Notes: generated by a model from the letters alone, not told the origin. Shown: positions 33,961-44,930, counted from the stretch's first letter. The stretch is 64,000 bases of DNA from Bretschneidera sinensis (GCA_023935145.1 CM043699.1:69019138-69083137); one strand, 5' to 3'. Program-made: numbers and translations.

Positions 33961-35335
33961 TTGACAACATGCCAATCAAGGATGACTTTCTCGATGAGCA
34001 TCTACTCTCCGTTACTTCCTTACCATGGTTTGCTCACATCATGAATTATTTGGCTACAAGTGAGATACCAATGGATTGGAGCGCTCAAGATAGGAAGAAA
34101 TTCTTATATAAGGTACATAATTTTTATTGGGATGACCCCTACCTTTTCAAGTACTGCCCTGACCAAATTTTAAGACGTTTCATCTCTAATGAAGAGATTG
34201 CTAACGTCTTGGAATTTTGTCATTCCCAAGCGTGTGGAGGTCACTTTTCAATGAAAAAAACCACTGCAAAAATTTCGTAGTGTGGATTTTATTGGCCTAC
34301 CTTGTTTAAAGATGCAAACATTTATTGTCGCTCATGTGAGAAGTATTAGAAGTTAGGGGCTGTGTCTCGCCGAAATATGATGCCCTTAAACCCTATTTTA
34401 GTGGTTGAAATCTTTGATTGTTGGGGCATTAATTTTATGGGACCCTTTCCTCCTTCTTTCGGATACCAATATATCATCGTGGCAATAGATTATGTATCTA
34501 AGTGGGTAGAGGCATTAGCTTGCCGAAGCAATGATAATAGAACGGTAATTAAATTTCTTAAAGAGAATGTGTTATCTCGATTTGGTATACCACGCGCTAT
34601 AATTAGTGATCGAGGTACACATTTTTGCAACCGTTCTTTTGAAGCTTTAATGAGAAAATATGGGGTGTTGCATAAAATTTCTACTGCCTACCACCTTCAG
34701 ACTAGTGGACAAGTAGAGCTTGCTAATAGGGAAATTAAACAAATTTTAGAAAAAACGGTTAACCCGGATCGCAAGGTTTGGTCTTTGAGACTAGTTGATG
34801 CGCTTTGGGCTTACCGTACAGCCTTTAAAACCTAAGGTAAAACTCCCTTAGGTATGTCACCTTATCGGCTTGTTTTTGGAAAGCCTTGCCATTTACCTAT
34901 AGAGCTCGAGCATCGAGCTTATTAGGCCATTAAGTCTTTTAATCTTAACATAGGAGATGCGGGTAAGCTTAGGAAATATCAGTTAACCGAGTTAGAGGAA
35001 TTAAGAAACGATGCTTATGAGAACTCTAGAATCTATAAGGCTAAAACGAAAGTATTCCATGAAAAATTTTTTTTTGAGGAAAACATTTAAACCTAATGAT
35101 CGGGTGTTCTTATACGATTATAGACTCCATAAGCACCCAGGCAAACTTCGGTCGAGGTGGACCGGCCCTTTTATAGTAAAAAAGGCTTCTGAAAATGGGC
35201 GGTAGAAATAGAGGATACTAGGGATGGTCAAACTTTTAAAGTAAATGGTTAGCTTCTTAAGATTTTAATTGAAAGGTAAGATCTGAAGGTGGAAGACATT
35301 CCACTAATGGATCCAGTCTATTCACCTTGGCCACA
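33961..35335 (+). pseudogene. int: Integrase of D
   Basis: Zinc-binding region with CHSQACGGHF and CRSCEKY, with stops at 34278-34280 and near 34347. In the catalytic core, the first Asp is Asn (GINFMGPF, codon 34431-34433, GAT to AAT). The second Asp (SDRGTHF) and the Glu (LANREIK) are kept. A 12-bp repeat of AAAACTCCC-type sequence and a TAA disturb the frame at 34830-34850. The C-terminal part (35011-35205) has VFLYDYRLHKHPGKLRSRW, with a shift near 35200. Confidence 0.9.
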
Positions 35336-35521
35336 CCACGTAGGTATGATTTGTTTTGCTTTATTTTTGTTTTCTCGTATTTTCTTTCTTTTTCTTTTTG
35401 TTTGCAGGTTAGTTTCATTTTGTTAATTCAGGTTACCATTTTTGGTACTTAGTGGGCTACCCACATCACTCATCAGGTGTATTCTACCCTTTTAGTTACT
35501 CCTCATTCAAATTTGATTCTT

Positions 35522-35541
35522 AAACATTGAGGACAATGTTT
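35522..35541 (+). other. Hairpin upstream of a purine tract (D)
   Basis: AAACATTG, AGGA, CAATGTTT: perfect 8-bp arms and a 4-nt loop, followed 8-9 nt later by ACTTGGGGGGTAG. Confidence 0.7.
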
Positions 35542-35920
35542 CAATTAACTTGGGGGGTAGTGGTGCAACTTCAGTATTTTTTTTAAGAGGAGATAAATGC
35601 ATGTTCATGTTGTTTTTGAAATTTTGGTTGATCTAATCAATACTGTGATGTGATGTCATTAGTGAGCTTAAAATCTTGAACATATAATTTGATGATAGAG
35701 TTTTAAAATTTTGTTACTTACTTTTGGAATTTGAGAATTCACTTGTTTGATCTAATCTGACACGAGCACATTAGCACATAATTGTGTGAGGTATGACATA
35801 TAATTTCAATGTGTATGTTTCCATGGCTTAACTGAAACTGGATGACTCGTTAGATGAACACTTAGGCATATAAAAGTAGAAAAATTTTAAAAAAAAGAGA
35901 TAGAGAAAAATGCTAAGGAT

Positions 35921-36105
35921 GATCATTGATAAAATTTCCACTAAGTAACTGGATCTCTTGCCTCAGTAAGCAGTGAGTGTTCACGTCAAAATGTGGAAAT
36001 TTTATTCATAATGATCATTGAGAAAATTTTTGCTGAGTAACTGGACCTTTTGCCTCAGTAAGCAGTGAGTGTTCATGTCAAAAGGTGAGAATTTTGCTTG
36101 GTAGC
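35921..36105. repeat. 92-bp tandem duplication
   Basis: Two copies start GATCATTGA at 35921 and 36013, each with TTGCCTCAGTAAGCAGTGAG and TTCAYGTCAAAA. They are homologous to the duplication in X (247-424). Confidence 0.85.
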
Positions 36106-36634
36106 ATTAAGGCCAGTTTAGTTTCGTAGCCTTTTTTACTCGAGTTAGTAAGTTCTTAGGGGTGTCTTTACACCTAATGCCCTAAAACCATCTGGTTTGG
36201 GAGTCATTGACTCAACACTCGCTACATGGGTCAATTAGAAAGCATAAGGGAACTAAACATAGTAAAGCCTTATAATAAAAGAGAAAAGAAAATAGAACTA
36301 TGCCATTGTTGTTCATTCTGATGAGAAATTCGGTGAATCTTGAGACATAGAAACATTACACTTTGAAATTATTTAGAAGTCTCATCTTTTTATGCTAATT
36401 CACTTTACACCGAGTCAGACGTGTGATGCCTTAGCCTGCCTTTTCTAAATAATTATATTTTAAAATTCCTATTCATTGCGAAGATGGGTTTACATTTTAA
36501 GTTTTCTCATGACTGAATATCATAGTTTTGCGTGATGCTTAAATTTTAGGATACCATGAATGATGGATTCATCTTTGTGTTCTTTGTTTTCCATTTAGTT
36601 TTAGTTTTATATTGCTAAGGGACTAGCACTATGT

Positions 36635-36647
36635 AAGTTGGGGGGTG
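36635..36647 (+). other. Polypurine tract of D
   Basis: AAGTTGGGGGGTG directly before the 3' LTR. Confidence 0.82.
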
Positions 36648-37861
36648 TGATAAGTGCTTACATAATCATATTTAAACCCCTTAATTTACAATTGTTAGAT
36701 CCTTAGTTATGTTATTTCACTTTATTTTATGTATTTTTTGGGGTTTCTATGTTTTGTAGGTTTTTAAATAAAAGGAAGCACTTTGGGAGTTGTTGGGCTT
36801 AAAAGAGCAAAGAGTTGCTGCCTGCACTGCTATCAAGTGCACTTGCGCGCGAGCGCAACATCCCACGATCGAGCGCATAAGCTCCATCCCACATCGACTA
36901 GAAGTACTTTGTAGCACCAAATGCGATCAAGCGCACCAAGCTGCGATCGAGCACACTCGGGCAGAATCTCACATCGGTTAGAAAACACATAGTACTCCGG
37001 GAGTTTCCCTATAAAAGCCCCTCTCCACTTCAGCTTTGGAAGACAACAGGGATCAGATTCAGAGGGCCTTTAGGAGCAATTCGAAGAACTTTTGGAGGGC
37101 AAACTGAGGAATCTTTGAAGCTTTGCTACCAAGGGGGAGATCATTGAGAGGCCGGAGGCAACTTAAGAAAGCATGAGCCCCATGGCCAACTAATCTCCAA
37201 GCAAGGCAAAGAGATGCATCCCTAGGTGTAGTTGTTCTTATTTTTTTTTTTCTTGATTCAGTTGTAGTATGGAGTAATTATCATTAAACAATGTTATGAT
37301 TTACTTTTTAATCTAATTAGAAGATTTCCCCTTAGTCCGGTGGTTGAATCTTTCTCCCCGATATAAGTCTAGTCATGCTCTTCTTATGTGATGTTGCTGA
37401 GGTGTGATTGAGTCCGGTAGATTTTTCTTATAGATTTGTCCATTACTGTAATATTATCGTTATGATGTATTGTCGTTTTTTGATAATCTATAAGTTAGGT
37501 CATGTGTGCTTGAAAGTAAAGAGTATTCATAATAATTGCATTAGGGTTTATATATGTGCTTTGACTGAATATTTGCCGATTGCTTGTTTGGGATGTGAAA
37601 CTTGCAATTGAGATAAAAATAACTGAATTGAGATTGGAATAAGGAAACAAACCTAGGGAGGATTCCCGGAACCTTGTTGCTTCCATTATATTATTCAAAT
37701 ATTTACACAACTCTTTCACTATCAAAAACTCAGATTCTTTCGTTTAACTTTTATCGTCTGTGTTAAAGTTCATACCTTCTCTTGTAGTTATCTTGTTTCC
37801 TTGTGGAATTGACACCTCAAAGCTGTGCTACAACTACCGCATTACTCTTTGGACGTAATCA
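36648..37861 (+). repeat. 3' LTR of D
   Basis: Starts TGATAAGTGC and ends CGTAATCA. Partner of 28500-29741. TATA box TATAAAAG at 37010-37017. It is followed by TSD AAACC and the continuation of the C3 integrase. Confidence 0.93.
36830..37017 (+). promoter_or_regulatory. U3 promoter of D 3' LTR: GC-rich array and TATA box
   Basis: GCGATCGAGCGCA-type repeats at 36830-36962, CACATCGGTTAG at 36971-36982, TATA box at 37010. The array lacks part of the repeats seen in the 5' LTR. Confidence 0.62.
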
Positions 37862-37866
37862 AAACC

Positions 37867-38103
37867 TAATGATTGGGTGTTCTTATACGATTCTAGACTC
37901 CATAAACGTCCTGGAAAACTTCGGTCGAGGTGGATCGGTCCTTTTATAGTGAAAAATGTTTTTAAAAACGGAGCGGTAGAAATTGAGGATACTAGGGATG
38001 GTTAGATTTTTAAAGTAAATGGTCAATACCTTAAGATCTTAATCGATAGACAAGATCCGGAAGTGGAAGACATTCCGCTTATGGATCCAGTCTATTCACC
38101 TTG
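37867..38103 (+). pseudogene. int: Integrase C-terminal domain of C3
   Basis: Continues the C3 integrase after the AAACC duplication: VFLYDSRLHKRPGKLRSRW, then GPFIVKNVF and VNGQYLKILIDRQDPEVE. There is one stop near 38005 (GAT-TAG) and an end near 38103. It matches the intact C-terminus of G (51611-51250). Confidence 0.88.
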
Positions 38104-40267
38104 ACCACACAACAAAGGTACGTTTTTACTTTTATTTTTGTTTTGTTTTTAATTGAGTATATTTTAATTTTAATTTCAATTTTTTTTTAGTTTAATATAA
38201 TCTGATTCTATTTATTATTTATTTGGCTAATTTTATTTTATTTTTCTCTTTCTTTTGGCAAAAAACAAGTTTTTTCATTAGGATCAGTTCCGGGCCGCAC
38301 CGAGGCCCACCAGAGGCCCGCCTCGCTCCACAGCACCAGGCCCATTTTGCCCCAGCCTACGCCATGCCCCAGTTGTAGCTGCGCTGTGCCCCACAGAATG
38401 CACAACAAACCTCGCATAGCTCAAGCCGCGGTGCCCCAAATAGGAAGTCGCAACGCCACCTGTTCTAACACACACGTGAACTGGCCATTTTAAACCCAAA
38501 TCTGTATTTCTTCTTCATTTCCACTCTGCAAAAACACAGCCCCATACTCTCTCTCTCTCATCCTCTCTCCAAACCCTCACTTATCCACTCACTTTCCCTC
38601 AAAATTTCTTGATTCTAACATCATTTCTTTTAGGATTTAGCACTAATATTGCAGATTTTGTTGAAATTTTCTCCACAAAGCTTGGTTTTAAGAAGATTTT
38701 GGGTTCTTTAAGAAAATTTCAAATTGTACACCGCAGTTGCTTTCTTTTTGTTGTGTTGTTCTATGTTGTAGATTGAAATTTTAGCAAGAAGAACGGCATG
38801 CAATTCAAATGGTGGTGCACAATTTTCAGCTACTATGCACTTGTGGCTACAAAGGGAGTTTCCTTTACTACTTCTTTTACATTGAAGACAATGCAATTTT
38901 TAAGTTGGGGGTGGAGGAAACATATTTATGTTTTTCATTGAACTGTTTGGTGCTACTTTCCTTTTGTTTGTTTGATTTTAGCATGCTTTGTGTTAGCCTT
39001 GGATGTAATTCACATGTCAATGATATGAACTTAATTGAGATAGCATATAGCATTTAGAAGAAGTTAAATCTTGCCTTGGTTTGAGAATAATTTAAGTATC
39101 AATCTTGATTTGGTTTGAGACTCTAGTTTGCAGTAAGATTGTATGATTAGTCTAAAACATTTAGAGAAGTTTTATGTGTGATTGTCTTGTGAATACTTTT
39201 GCAGTCTCGACAAGCTTTAGAACTTACGTTTAACACTTGAGGTGAATTCTTAGAATGCACACTACTCAGGATATGATATAGACCATTTTTTTGGACCGTC
39301 TGAGCCTTTCAAAATTACCATTGCTATATTTATCACTAGTCACCTATTTGAGCCATTTTCTTGAAAAGTAATTTGAACCTTGTTTCTTTCAGTAACCCAT
39401 TTACTTACCTTTATGAGCCTAAAAATATTTTATTCTTACATTTCTCTTAAAAGAACATTGTTATACACATTTGTGGAGAAGCACTTAAGAAGAATAAGGA
39501 TGGAAATATATATATACCCAAGCACATTAAAGGAGACAAGTTGGGGGGTTTTGAAAAGAAAAGAAAAAGAAAATGAAAAAGGAGGTGAATGGTTACTTGC
39601 CAAAACAAAAAAAAAAAAAAAAAAAGGAAAACAGAAAAAGAAGTGAATTATGGCAAAGAAAGAAGAAGAAGAAAAGGAAAAAAAGAAGTGGTGATCTATT
39701 GAGAGAAATGCTCGAAAAATGGCTGAAAGAGTTGGGTGTTGAAGAAAGTTATCTAAGTGCTTAAAGTGGTTGTGTTTAACTTAAGAGACTGAGTTCTTTT
39801 ATTTGTTTAATCCTTCCCGTTCTTTCTTAACCTCTACCTTAGCCTAACGTTTACAAGCTTATTGAAGACCTATTGATCCGATGTAGTGTGATTTTTCTAC
39901 AATAGTGGAGAGTGATTTGAAAAGTAAGCCTATGGAGCTTGATTTGTGATTGATATCACACAATTTATTATGTTTTTAGAGGCCAAGACTTGTATTCATG
40001 AATGTTGTCCATAAAATCATCTGGATGTTTGGAGTAATGAATTGTGGTAAGATGGATGTTAAGAGTCTATAACGATTTTAAGATTGATGTTTGGATTACT
40101 TTTGGACTTAGGTGATATTTAATAATTCTATATGTGTGTGTTATATGTGATTTTTGAGACAAAGAGTGAATTTCTCCTAGTTTAACACTAACATTGCTTT
40201 ACTTTGATTTGATTCCTACCATAGAATTCATCTCTTGTTTTCGCTTGAATTGCTAGGGACTACCAAT
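38104..40267 (+). other. 3' region of C3 without env-like ORF
   Basis: 38281-38470 is GC-rich, followed by a CT-rich stretch with a (TC)n run at 38550-38562 and a leader-like part to 38705. The same order precedes the env-like ORF in G (51090-50700). The ORF itself is deleted: the sequence jumps near 38705 to the part that follows it in G. Then come a hairpin (38880-38893) before AAGTTGGGGGTGGAGG and a long purine-rich tract (39540-39700). The Lys-rich frames in that tract are low complexity. Confidence 0.7.
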
Positions 40268-40284
40268 AAGCTAGTTGGGGGTTG
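40268..40284 (+). other. Polypurine tract of C3
   Basis: AAGCTAGTTGGGGGTTG directly before the 3' LTR. Confidence 0.82.
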
Positions 40285-41647
40285 TGATGACAGTAGTAAA
40301 ATGCATCTTAACAGTACTTAATTCTTAGCATTTTAGGGTTGATCTAGGTTTTAATTGCACTTTTATATGTTAACAACTCTAAAGTGTCATTCTTGGATCA
40401 TTGATCTATTTTGATGCATTTTCAGGAACTTTAAGCTCAAAAGAGGAGGATAAGTTATCATTGCTTGAAGCACAAAGACTTGAGGCATACTGGAGTGAAG
40501 GCGTGTATGTGGAAGGAAAAATGAAGAGAAATCAAGTCTTGAATGTGTGCGTTGCGGTCGGAAGATATCCAAGTCTCAGCCTCCAGAACTAAAGCAAAAG
40601 AGCAAGAAAAAAGCTTCAGTGGAAGCTGTGGCCTGGACTAAGGAGGGTTGTGACCTCCAAAAAGGGGAGAAAGCCAAGCCCAGGTAAAGCTGCGGCGCAA
40701 AGAAAGGAGGGTCGCGGCCTCCAGAAAGGAAGAAACCATAGACTAGGCAAGAGCCGCGGTGCAAGGAAAGGAGAGCCGCGACGACCACCCGGTCCACTTC
40801 TCCGAGATATGACCTAATTAAGACTTTTTAAGCCCTAAAACACCCTTGGACCTTGTACATTATAAATAGACCACTTAGAGTTTTTAATTAAACATTCATT
40901 AAGTCTGAAAAACTCAGAGAAGCAGCCACATTCTCCTCCAACAAAGCGTTCAACTATGAGTTCCATCGCGAACTAATCTCCAAGCCAAGCGAAGGGATGA
41001 TTCCCTAGGTGTAGTTGTTCTTTATTTTCCTTTATTGATTCAGTTGTAATTGGTATTTATTGTCAAACATTGTTATGGGTTACTCTTTAATCTAATTAGA
41101 AGATTTTCTCTTAATTTGGTGATTGTATCTTTATCTTTGATATAAGTCTAGTTATGCTCTTCTTATGTCAAGATTGTTAGATATAATTGAGTCCGGTAAA
41201 TTTATCTTTTAGGTTTGTCCATTACTGCGATATTGTTGATAAGATATATTGTCGTTTCTTGATAAACTTATAAGATAGGTCATATATGCTTAAATTGAAA
41301 GTAAGAGTAATTCATATCAATTACATTAGGATTTATATACGCTTAGATTGAATATTTGCCGATTGCCTGTTTGGGATGTGAAACTTGCAATCGAGATAAA
41401 AGCAACTGAATCAAGATTGGAATAAGGCAACGAACCTAAGGAGGATTCCCAGAACCTTGTTTTTTCTCTATTATAATTCTCAATTTATTTTCTCACAATA
41501 ACTTCATTATAAAAATTCATATTTTCTCACGTGATTGTTATCGTTTGTGTTAAGGTTTGTACTTTTCCTTCATAAATCGCTTTTCCCTGTGGAATCGACA
41601 CCCCAAAGCTGTGCTACAACTACTGCGTTATACTTTGGGCATAATCG
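40285..41647 (+). repeat. 3' LTR of C3
   Basis: Starts TGATGACAG and ends GCATAATCG (terminal CA mutated to CG). It is followed by TSD CCATC and the continuation of the C2 3' region. TATA box TATAAATAGA at 40861-40870. Confidence 0.9.
40545..40870 (+). promoter_or_regulatory. U3 promoter of C3 3' LTR: GC-rich array and TATA box
   Basis: GC-rich repeats (GCTGCGGCGCAAAGAAAGGA, GCCGCGGTGCAAGGAAAGGA) at 40625-40795, then the TATA box at 40861. It resembles 21058-21384. Confidence 0.55.
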
Positions 41648-41652
41648 CCATC

Positions 41653-43012
41653 TTACCGCAATCCAATAATTCGAACATCCGGATGATTTTATGCATAACA
41701 TTCATGAATACAAGTCTTGGCCTCTAAGAACATAATAAATTGCGTGACATCAATCACAAATCAAGCTCCATAGGTTTACTTTTCAAACCAATCTACACTA
41801 TTGTAGAAAAATCACACTACATTGGATCAATAGGTCTTTAATAAGCTTATGATGTTAGGCTAAGGTGAAGGTTAAGAAAGAACGAGAGGATTTACAAGTC
41901 AAATAACTCAATTGCTTAGCTTTAAACACAACCACTTTTAAGTACTGGATAACCTTACTTCAACACACAACTCTTTTAACCATTTTTTTTATAAGAGCAT
42001 ATCTTCGATAAGTCACCACTTTTCTTTTCTTTTCTTCTTTCTTTGCCATACTTCACTTCTCTTTTTCTTCTCTTTTTTTTTCTATTCCACAACCCCCAAC
42101 TTATCTCTTTTAATGTACTTGGGTTATGGCAGTAATATTTTTTTCTTCATATTTCCATCTTTACTCCTTTCAAGTGCTTCTCAACAAATGTGTATAACTA
42201 AGTTCTTTTAAAAGAAGAGTAAGGATAAAATATTTTTAGGCTCATAAAGGTAAGTAGATGGGTTATCGAAAGAAACAAGGCTCAAAGTTTTTTTCAAGAA
42301 AAAGGCTCAAACAGGTGACTAGCGATAAATATAGCAATGGTAAGTTTGAAAGGCTCAAACGGTTCAAAAATGGCCTATCATATCCTAAGTAATGTGCATT
42401 CTAGGAATTCGCCTCAAGTGATTATCAAATAAGTTCTAGAGCTTCTCGAGACCATAAAATTATTCACAAAGCAATCACATATAAAACTTTTCTAGATGCT
42501 TTAGACTAATCATACAATCTTACCGCAAACTAGAGTTTCAAACCAAATGAAGATTGACACTTAAATTATTCTCAAACCGAAGCAAGATTTAACTTCTTCT
42601 AAACGCTATATACTATCTCAATTAGACTCATATCATTGACATGTGAATTAATTCTACGGCTTAACACAAAGCATGCTAAAAATAAATGAAAAGGGAAAAT
42701 GACACCAAGCAGTTCAATGAAAGGAAGAAATACGTTTCCTCCACCCCTAACTTAAAAATTGCATTAACCTCAATGTAAAATAAAGAGTAAAGGAAACTTC
42801 CTTTGTAAACAAAAGTGCACAGAAGTTGAAAATTGTGCTCCACTATTTGAACTGCTTCGTATATTTGTCCCTGAAAAAGAAATACGAAGTTAATACTGGG
42901 AAACAACAAAATACTAATAATAAAGAATAAAAAGAAATATGAAAACAATAAAAGGATATGTTGTGGAGTGCCTCCCATGAGCACTAAGTTTTATGTCTTT
43001 AGCTAGACGCTC
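41653..43012 (-). other. 3' non-coding region of C2 (continued)
   Basis: No gene. It continues 20565-20793 after removal of C3. It contains a long purine-rich tract on the sense strand (42080-41990), a hairpin-like CATTAACCTCAATG (42762-42775) next to a G-rich tract, and the post-stop motif at 42961-43013. It is closely similar to the 3' region of G (47940-49130). Confidence 0.65.
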
Positions 43013-43013
43013 T
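42961..43013 (-). other. Conserved post-stop motif (C2)
   Basis: Sense: GTCTAGCTAAAGAC (stem GTCT/AGAC), then AAAACTTAGTGCTC and TGGGAGGCACTCCAC, starting a few bases after the ORF stop. It is shared with A and X although C2 is a type II element. Confidence 0.65.
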
Positions 43014-44725
43014 TATTCCCTCCTAGACAAACATGAGCTGAATGCACCAGCAACTGCTTCACTGCCAAATTTTGTGCTTGCATGCTTTAAAGAAGCCTCA
43101 AGGATGTTATCAGTAACATCTGCAGATTCTGGTTTGATATTTGCTCTTGTGAAACCATGGGTGAGAGTGGACTCTAATGGATTAAGGTGATGGATCTTTT
43201 CCATGAGTGAGGCAATCATGTATGCCTGGTGGCTCTCGTCATTATCTTTTGATTTGTTCGTTGTCAAGATGTGTAATGACTTACCACTTAGTGTCACAAT
43301 GGCATTCACATCCTTCAAAATCTTTTGCGTTATGTGTTGATCATGGGGTGTGGATTGAGCTTGAGAAGGGAACTTACCTCGCTCATTCACGCTCAAGGAG
43401 CTCATTAGTTTGGACACTTGGCTATTTAGATCCTTGTGTTCTTCAACAACCTGCGTAATCAAAGATTCAATTCTTTCATTAGTCTTACCATGTGCCTTAA
43501 TAAAAGCATGCAAAGTTTCTTCTAAAGGACTCCTAGAGGGTGTAGGTGTATAATGTGGTGCAGGATATGATCTAGGGGGTTGTGTAGGCGGTTGGTTTTC
43601 AGATTTCCAGCTAAGATTGGGGCGATTCCGCCACTCCGAATTATAGGTATCAGAGAAAGGTGAAAAAGGCTTCTTGTACATACCTAAGGCATTACATTGT
43701 TCCTCATACACCCCTCTCATCTCCGCAAATGTGGGACATTCTTAGGCGAGATGATCTACCCCACCACACACAAAACATGCTTCAAAAGACCTTGCATGAT
43801 TAGCTACGTGTGGTGGCTGTAAGCTCTTAGTCTTTAACACATCTAATTCCCTAGTGAGCATCTCAACCTTAGATTTAAGGTTGTCCTTTTCCCTAAGATG
43901 GTAAATTCCACCACCATTTAGGTTTCCTACAGGTCATGACCTGTTTGTGCTTTCAGTAGCACTAGGTCCTGTCTAAGTGGGAGCTTTTTCCGCAAGCTCA
44001 TTGAGGTATTCTATGGCCTCATTAGGATCGTTTTGTAAAAACTCATCATTACACATCATCTCTACGAATTGGCGCTCTCTATATGTAAGTCCCTCATAAA
44101 TATAGCTCACTAAGTGCCAATTCTCATACCCATGGTGAGGGCACATACTCAACAATTCCTTAAATCTCTCCCAAGACTGATACAAAGTCTCACTATCCTT
44201 TTGTGCAAAGGTGGAGATTTGCCTTTTTAAAGCATTGGTCTTATGTTGGGGGAATTATTTATTAAAGAAGATCCAAGTCATCTCAGTCCACGGCCCAATA
44301 GATCGTGGTCTCAATGAGTATAGCCAACTCTTAGCTCTATCCTTCAAAGCAAAAGGAAAGAACTTGAGTCTTACAATGTCAGCAGTTGCATCTTGACTAT
44401 GAAAAGTCACAACTACTTCCTCAAATTCCCTAATGTGCACATATGGGTTTTCATTTTCCAAGCCACGAAACGTAGGGATTAATTGTATCATCCTTGTTTT
44501 AAAATCTTGATGGCGAGTATTGGTGGGAAGCATGATGCATGATGGTGTGGCTATGCATGTAGGGTGGAGGTAATCCTGAAGGGTCCTAGGGGGTTGATCT
44601 TCGTGTTCACTCATTTCTTCGGGACTAGATGGTTTGTCAAATAAAAGATTTAAAAAAGAATTTAATTTTGACTCTAACACAGGCCTACAAGCAAATCTAC
44701 CCAAAGTGTGTCTATATCGGGGCAT
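43013..44725 (-). pseudogene. gag: gag fused to post-protease linker (C2)
   Basis: The start ATG at 44725 gives an MPRYRHTLGRFA N-terminus like that of D. The capsid has ENPYVHIREFEEVV. One frame runs to 43013 with stops at about 44253, 43973, about 43937 (CGA to TGA type) and 43742-43744 (CAA to TAA against C1). The zinc knuckle (about 43780-43735) keeps C-C-H-C apart from that stop. Near 43250 the gag tail (HILTTNKSKD) jumps into the post-protease linker (an ESHQAYMIASL block), so the protease and RT are absent. The ORF ends at 43013. Confidence 0.87.
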
Positions 44726-44907
44726 GCAAGATCACAAAATAATAAAAAAAAAATACTATAAAATGAAAGAATAAAATAAAATTAATGTAGCAAGCTAAAA
44801 GAAGGAACAAAGTTACCGCCTTTACAAACTGCTGAAAAAAAAATTATCTACAATTCTTCTACCGTCATGTCTCAAGGTTGACAATCTTCCTTGTTCTTAA
44901 GCGTGCC

Positions 44908-44925
44908 TCCCCGACAATGGTGCCA
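44908..44925 (-). other. Primer-binding site of C2 (tRNA-Asp type)
   Basis: The sense sequence TGGCACCATTGTCGGGGA-type site matches the tRNA-Asp complement with three mismatches. The leader between it and gag (44726-44907) is A-rich. Confidence 0.7.
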
Positions 44926-44930
44926 AAATT

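Larger units (their letters stand above)
35340..36632 (+). other. 3' non-coding region of D (type I)
   Basis: No gene. It contains a perfect hairpin (35522-35541) followed by AACTTGGGGGGTAG, a stretch matching X (GATAAATGCATGTTCATG onwards, from 35594), and a 92-bp tandem duplication (35921, 36013). It resembles type I 3' regions, while the preceding pol is type II. Confidence 0.75.
28500..37861 (+). mobile_element. Element D: near full-length chimeric LTR retrotransposon
   Basis: A 9.36-kb plus-strand element with LTRs 28500-29741 and 36648-37861 and TSD AAACC at 28495-28499 and 37862-37866, inserted in the integrase of C3. Order: LTR, primer site, gag, protease, RT, RNase H, integrase, 3' region, purine tract, LTR. 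Gag-pol and the R-U5 side of the LTR match type II (C3). The U3 start, its GC array and the 3' region match type I (A, X). No env-like ORF. Coding capacity is lost through many stops and changed catalytic residues. Confidence 0.93.
20799..41647 (+). mobile_element. Element C3: type II element, split by S and D
   Basis: Plus-strand element with 5' LTR 20799-22145 and 3' LTR 40285-41647, inserted into the 3' region of C2. The TSD CCATC is at 20794-20798 and 41648-41652. LTR ends are mutated (TG to TT on the left, CA to CG on the right). It encodes gag, protease, RT, RNase H and integrase, with pol split by the solo LTR at 26018 and by D at 28500. The env-like ORF is missing, although the region before it (38281-38705) is kept. 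Own length is about 10 kb. Confidence 0.9.

Noticed and set aside
38284..38499. GC-rich minus-strand ORF
   Set aside because: A shadow frame in the GC-rich inter-region of C3. The equivalent region in G has a different frame content.
39380..39764. Lys-rich ORFs on the plus strand
   Set aside because: Low-complexity purine tract in a retrotransposon 3' region, without homologous frames in C2 or G.
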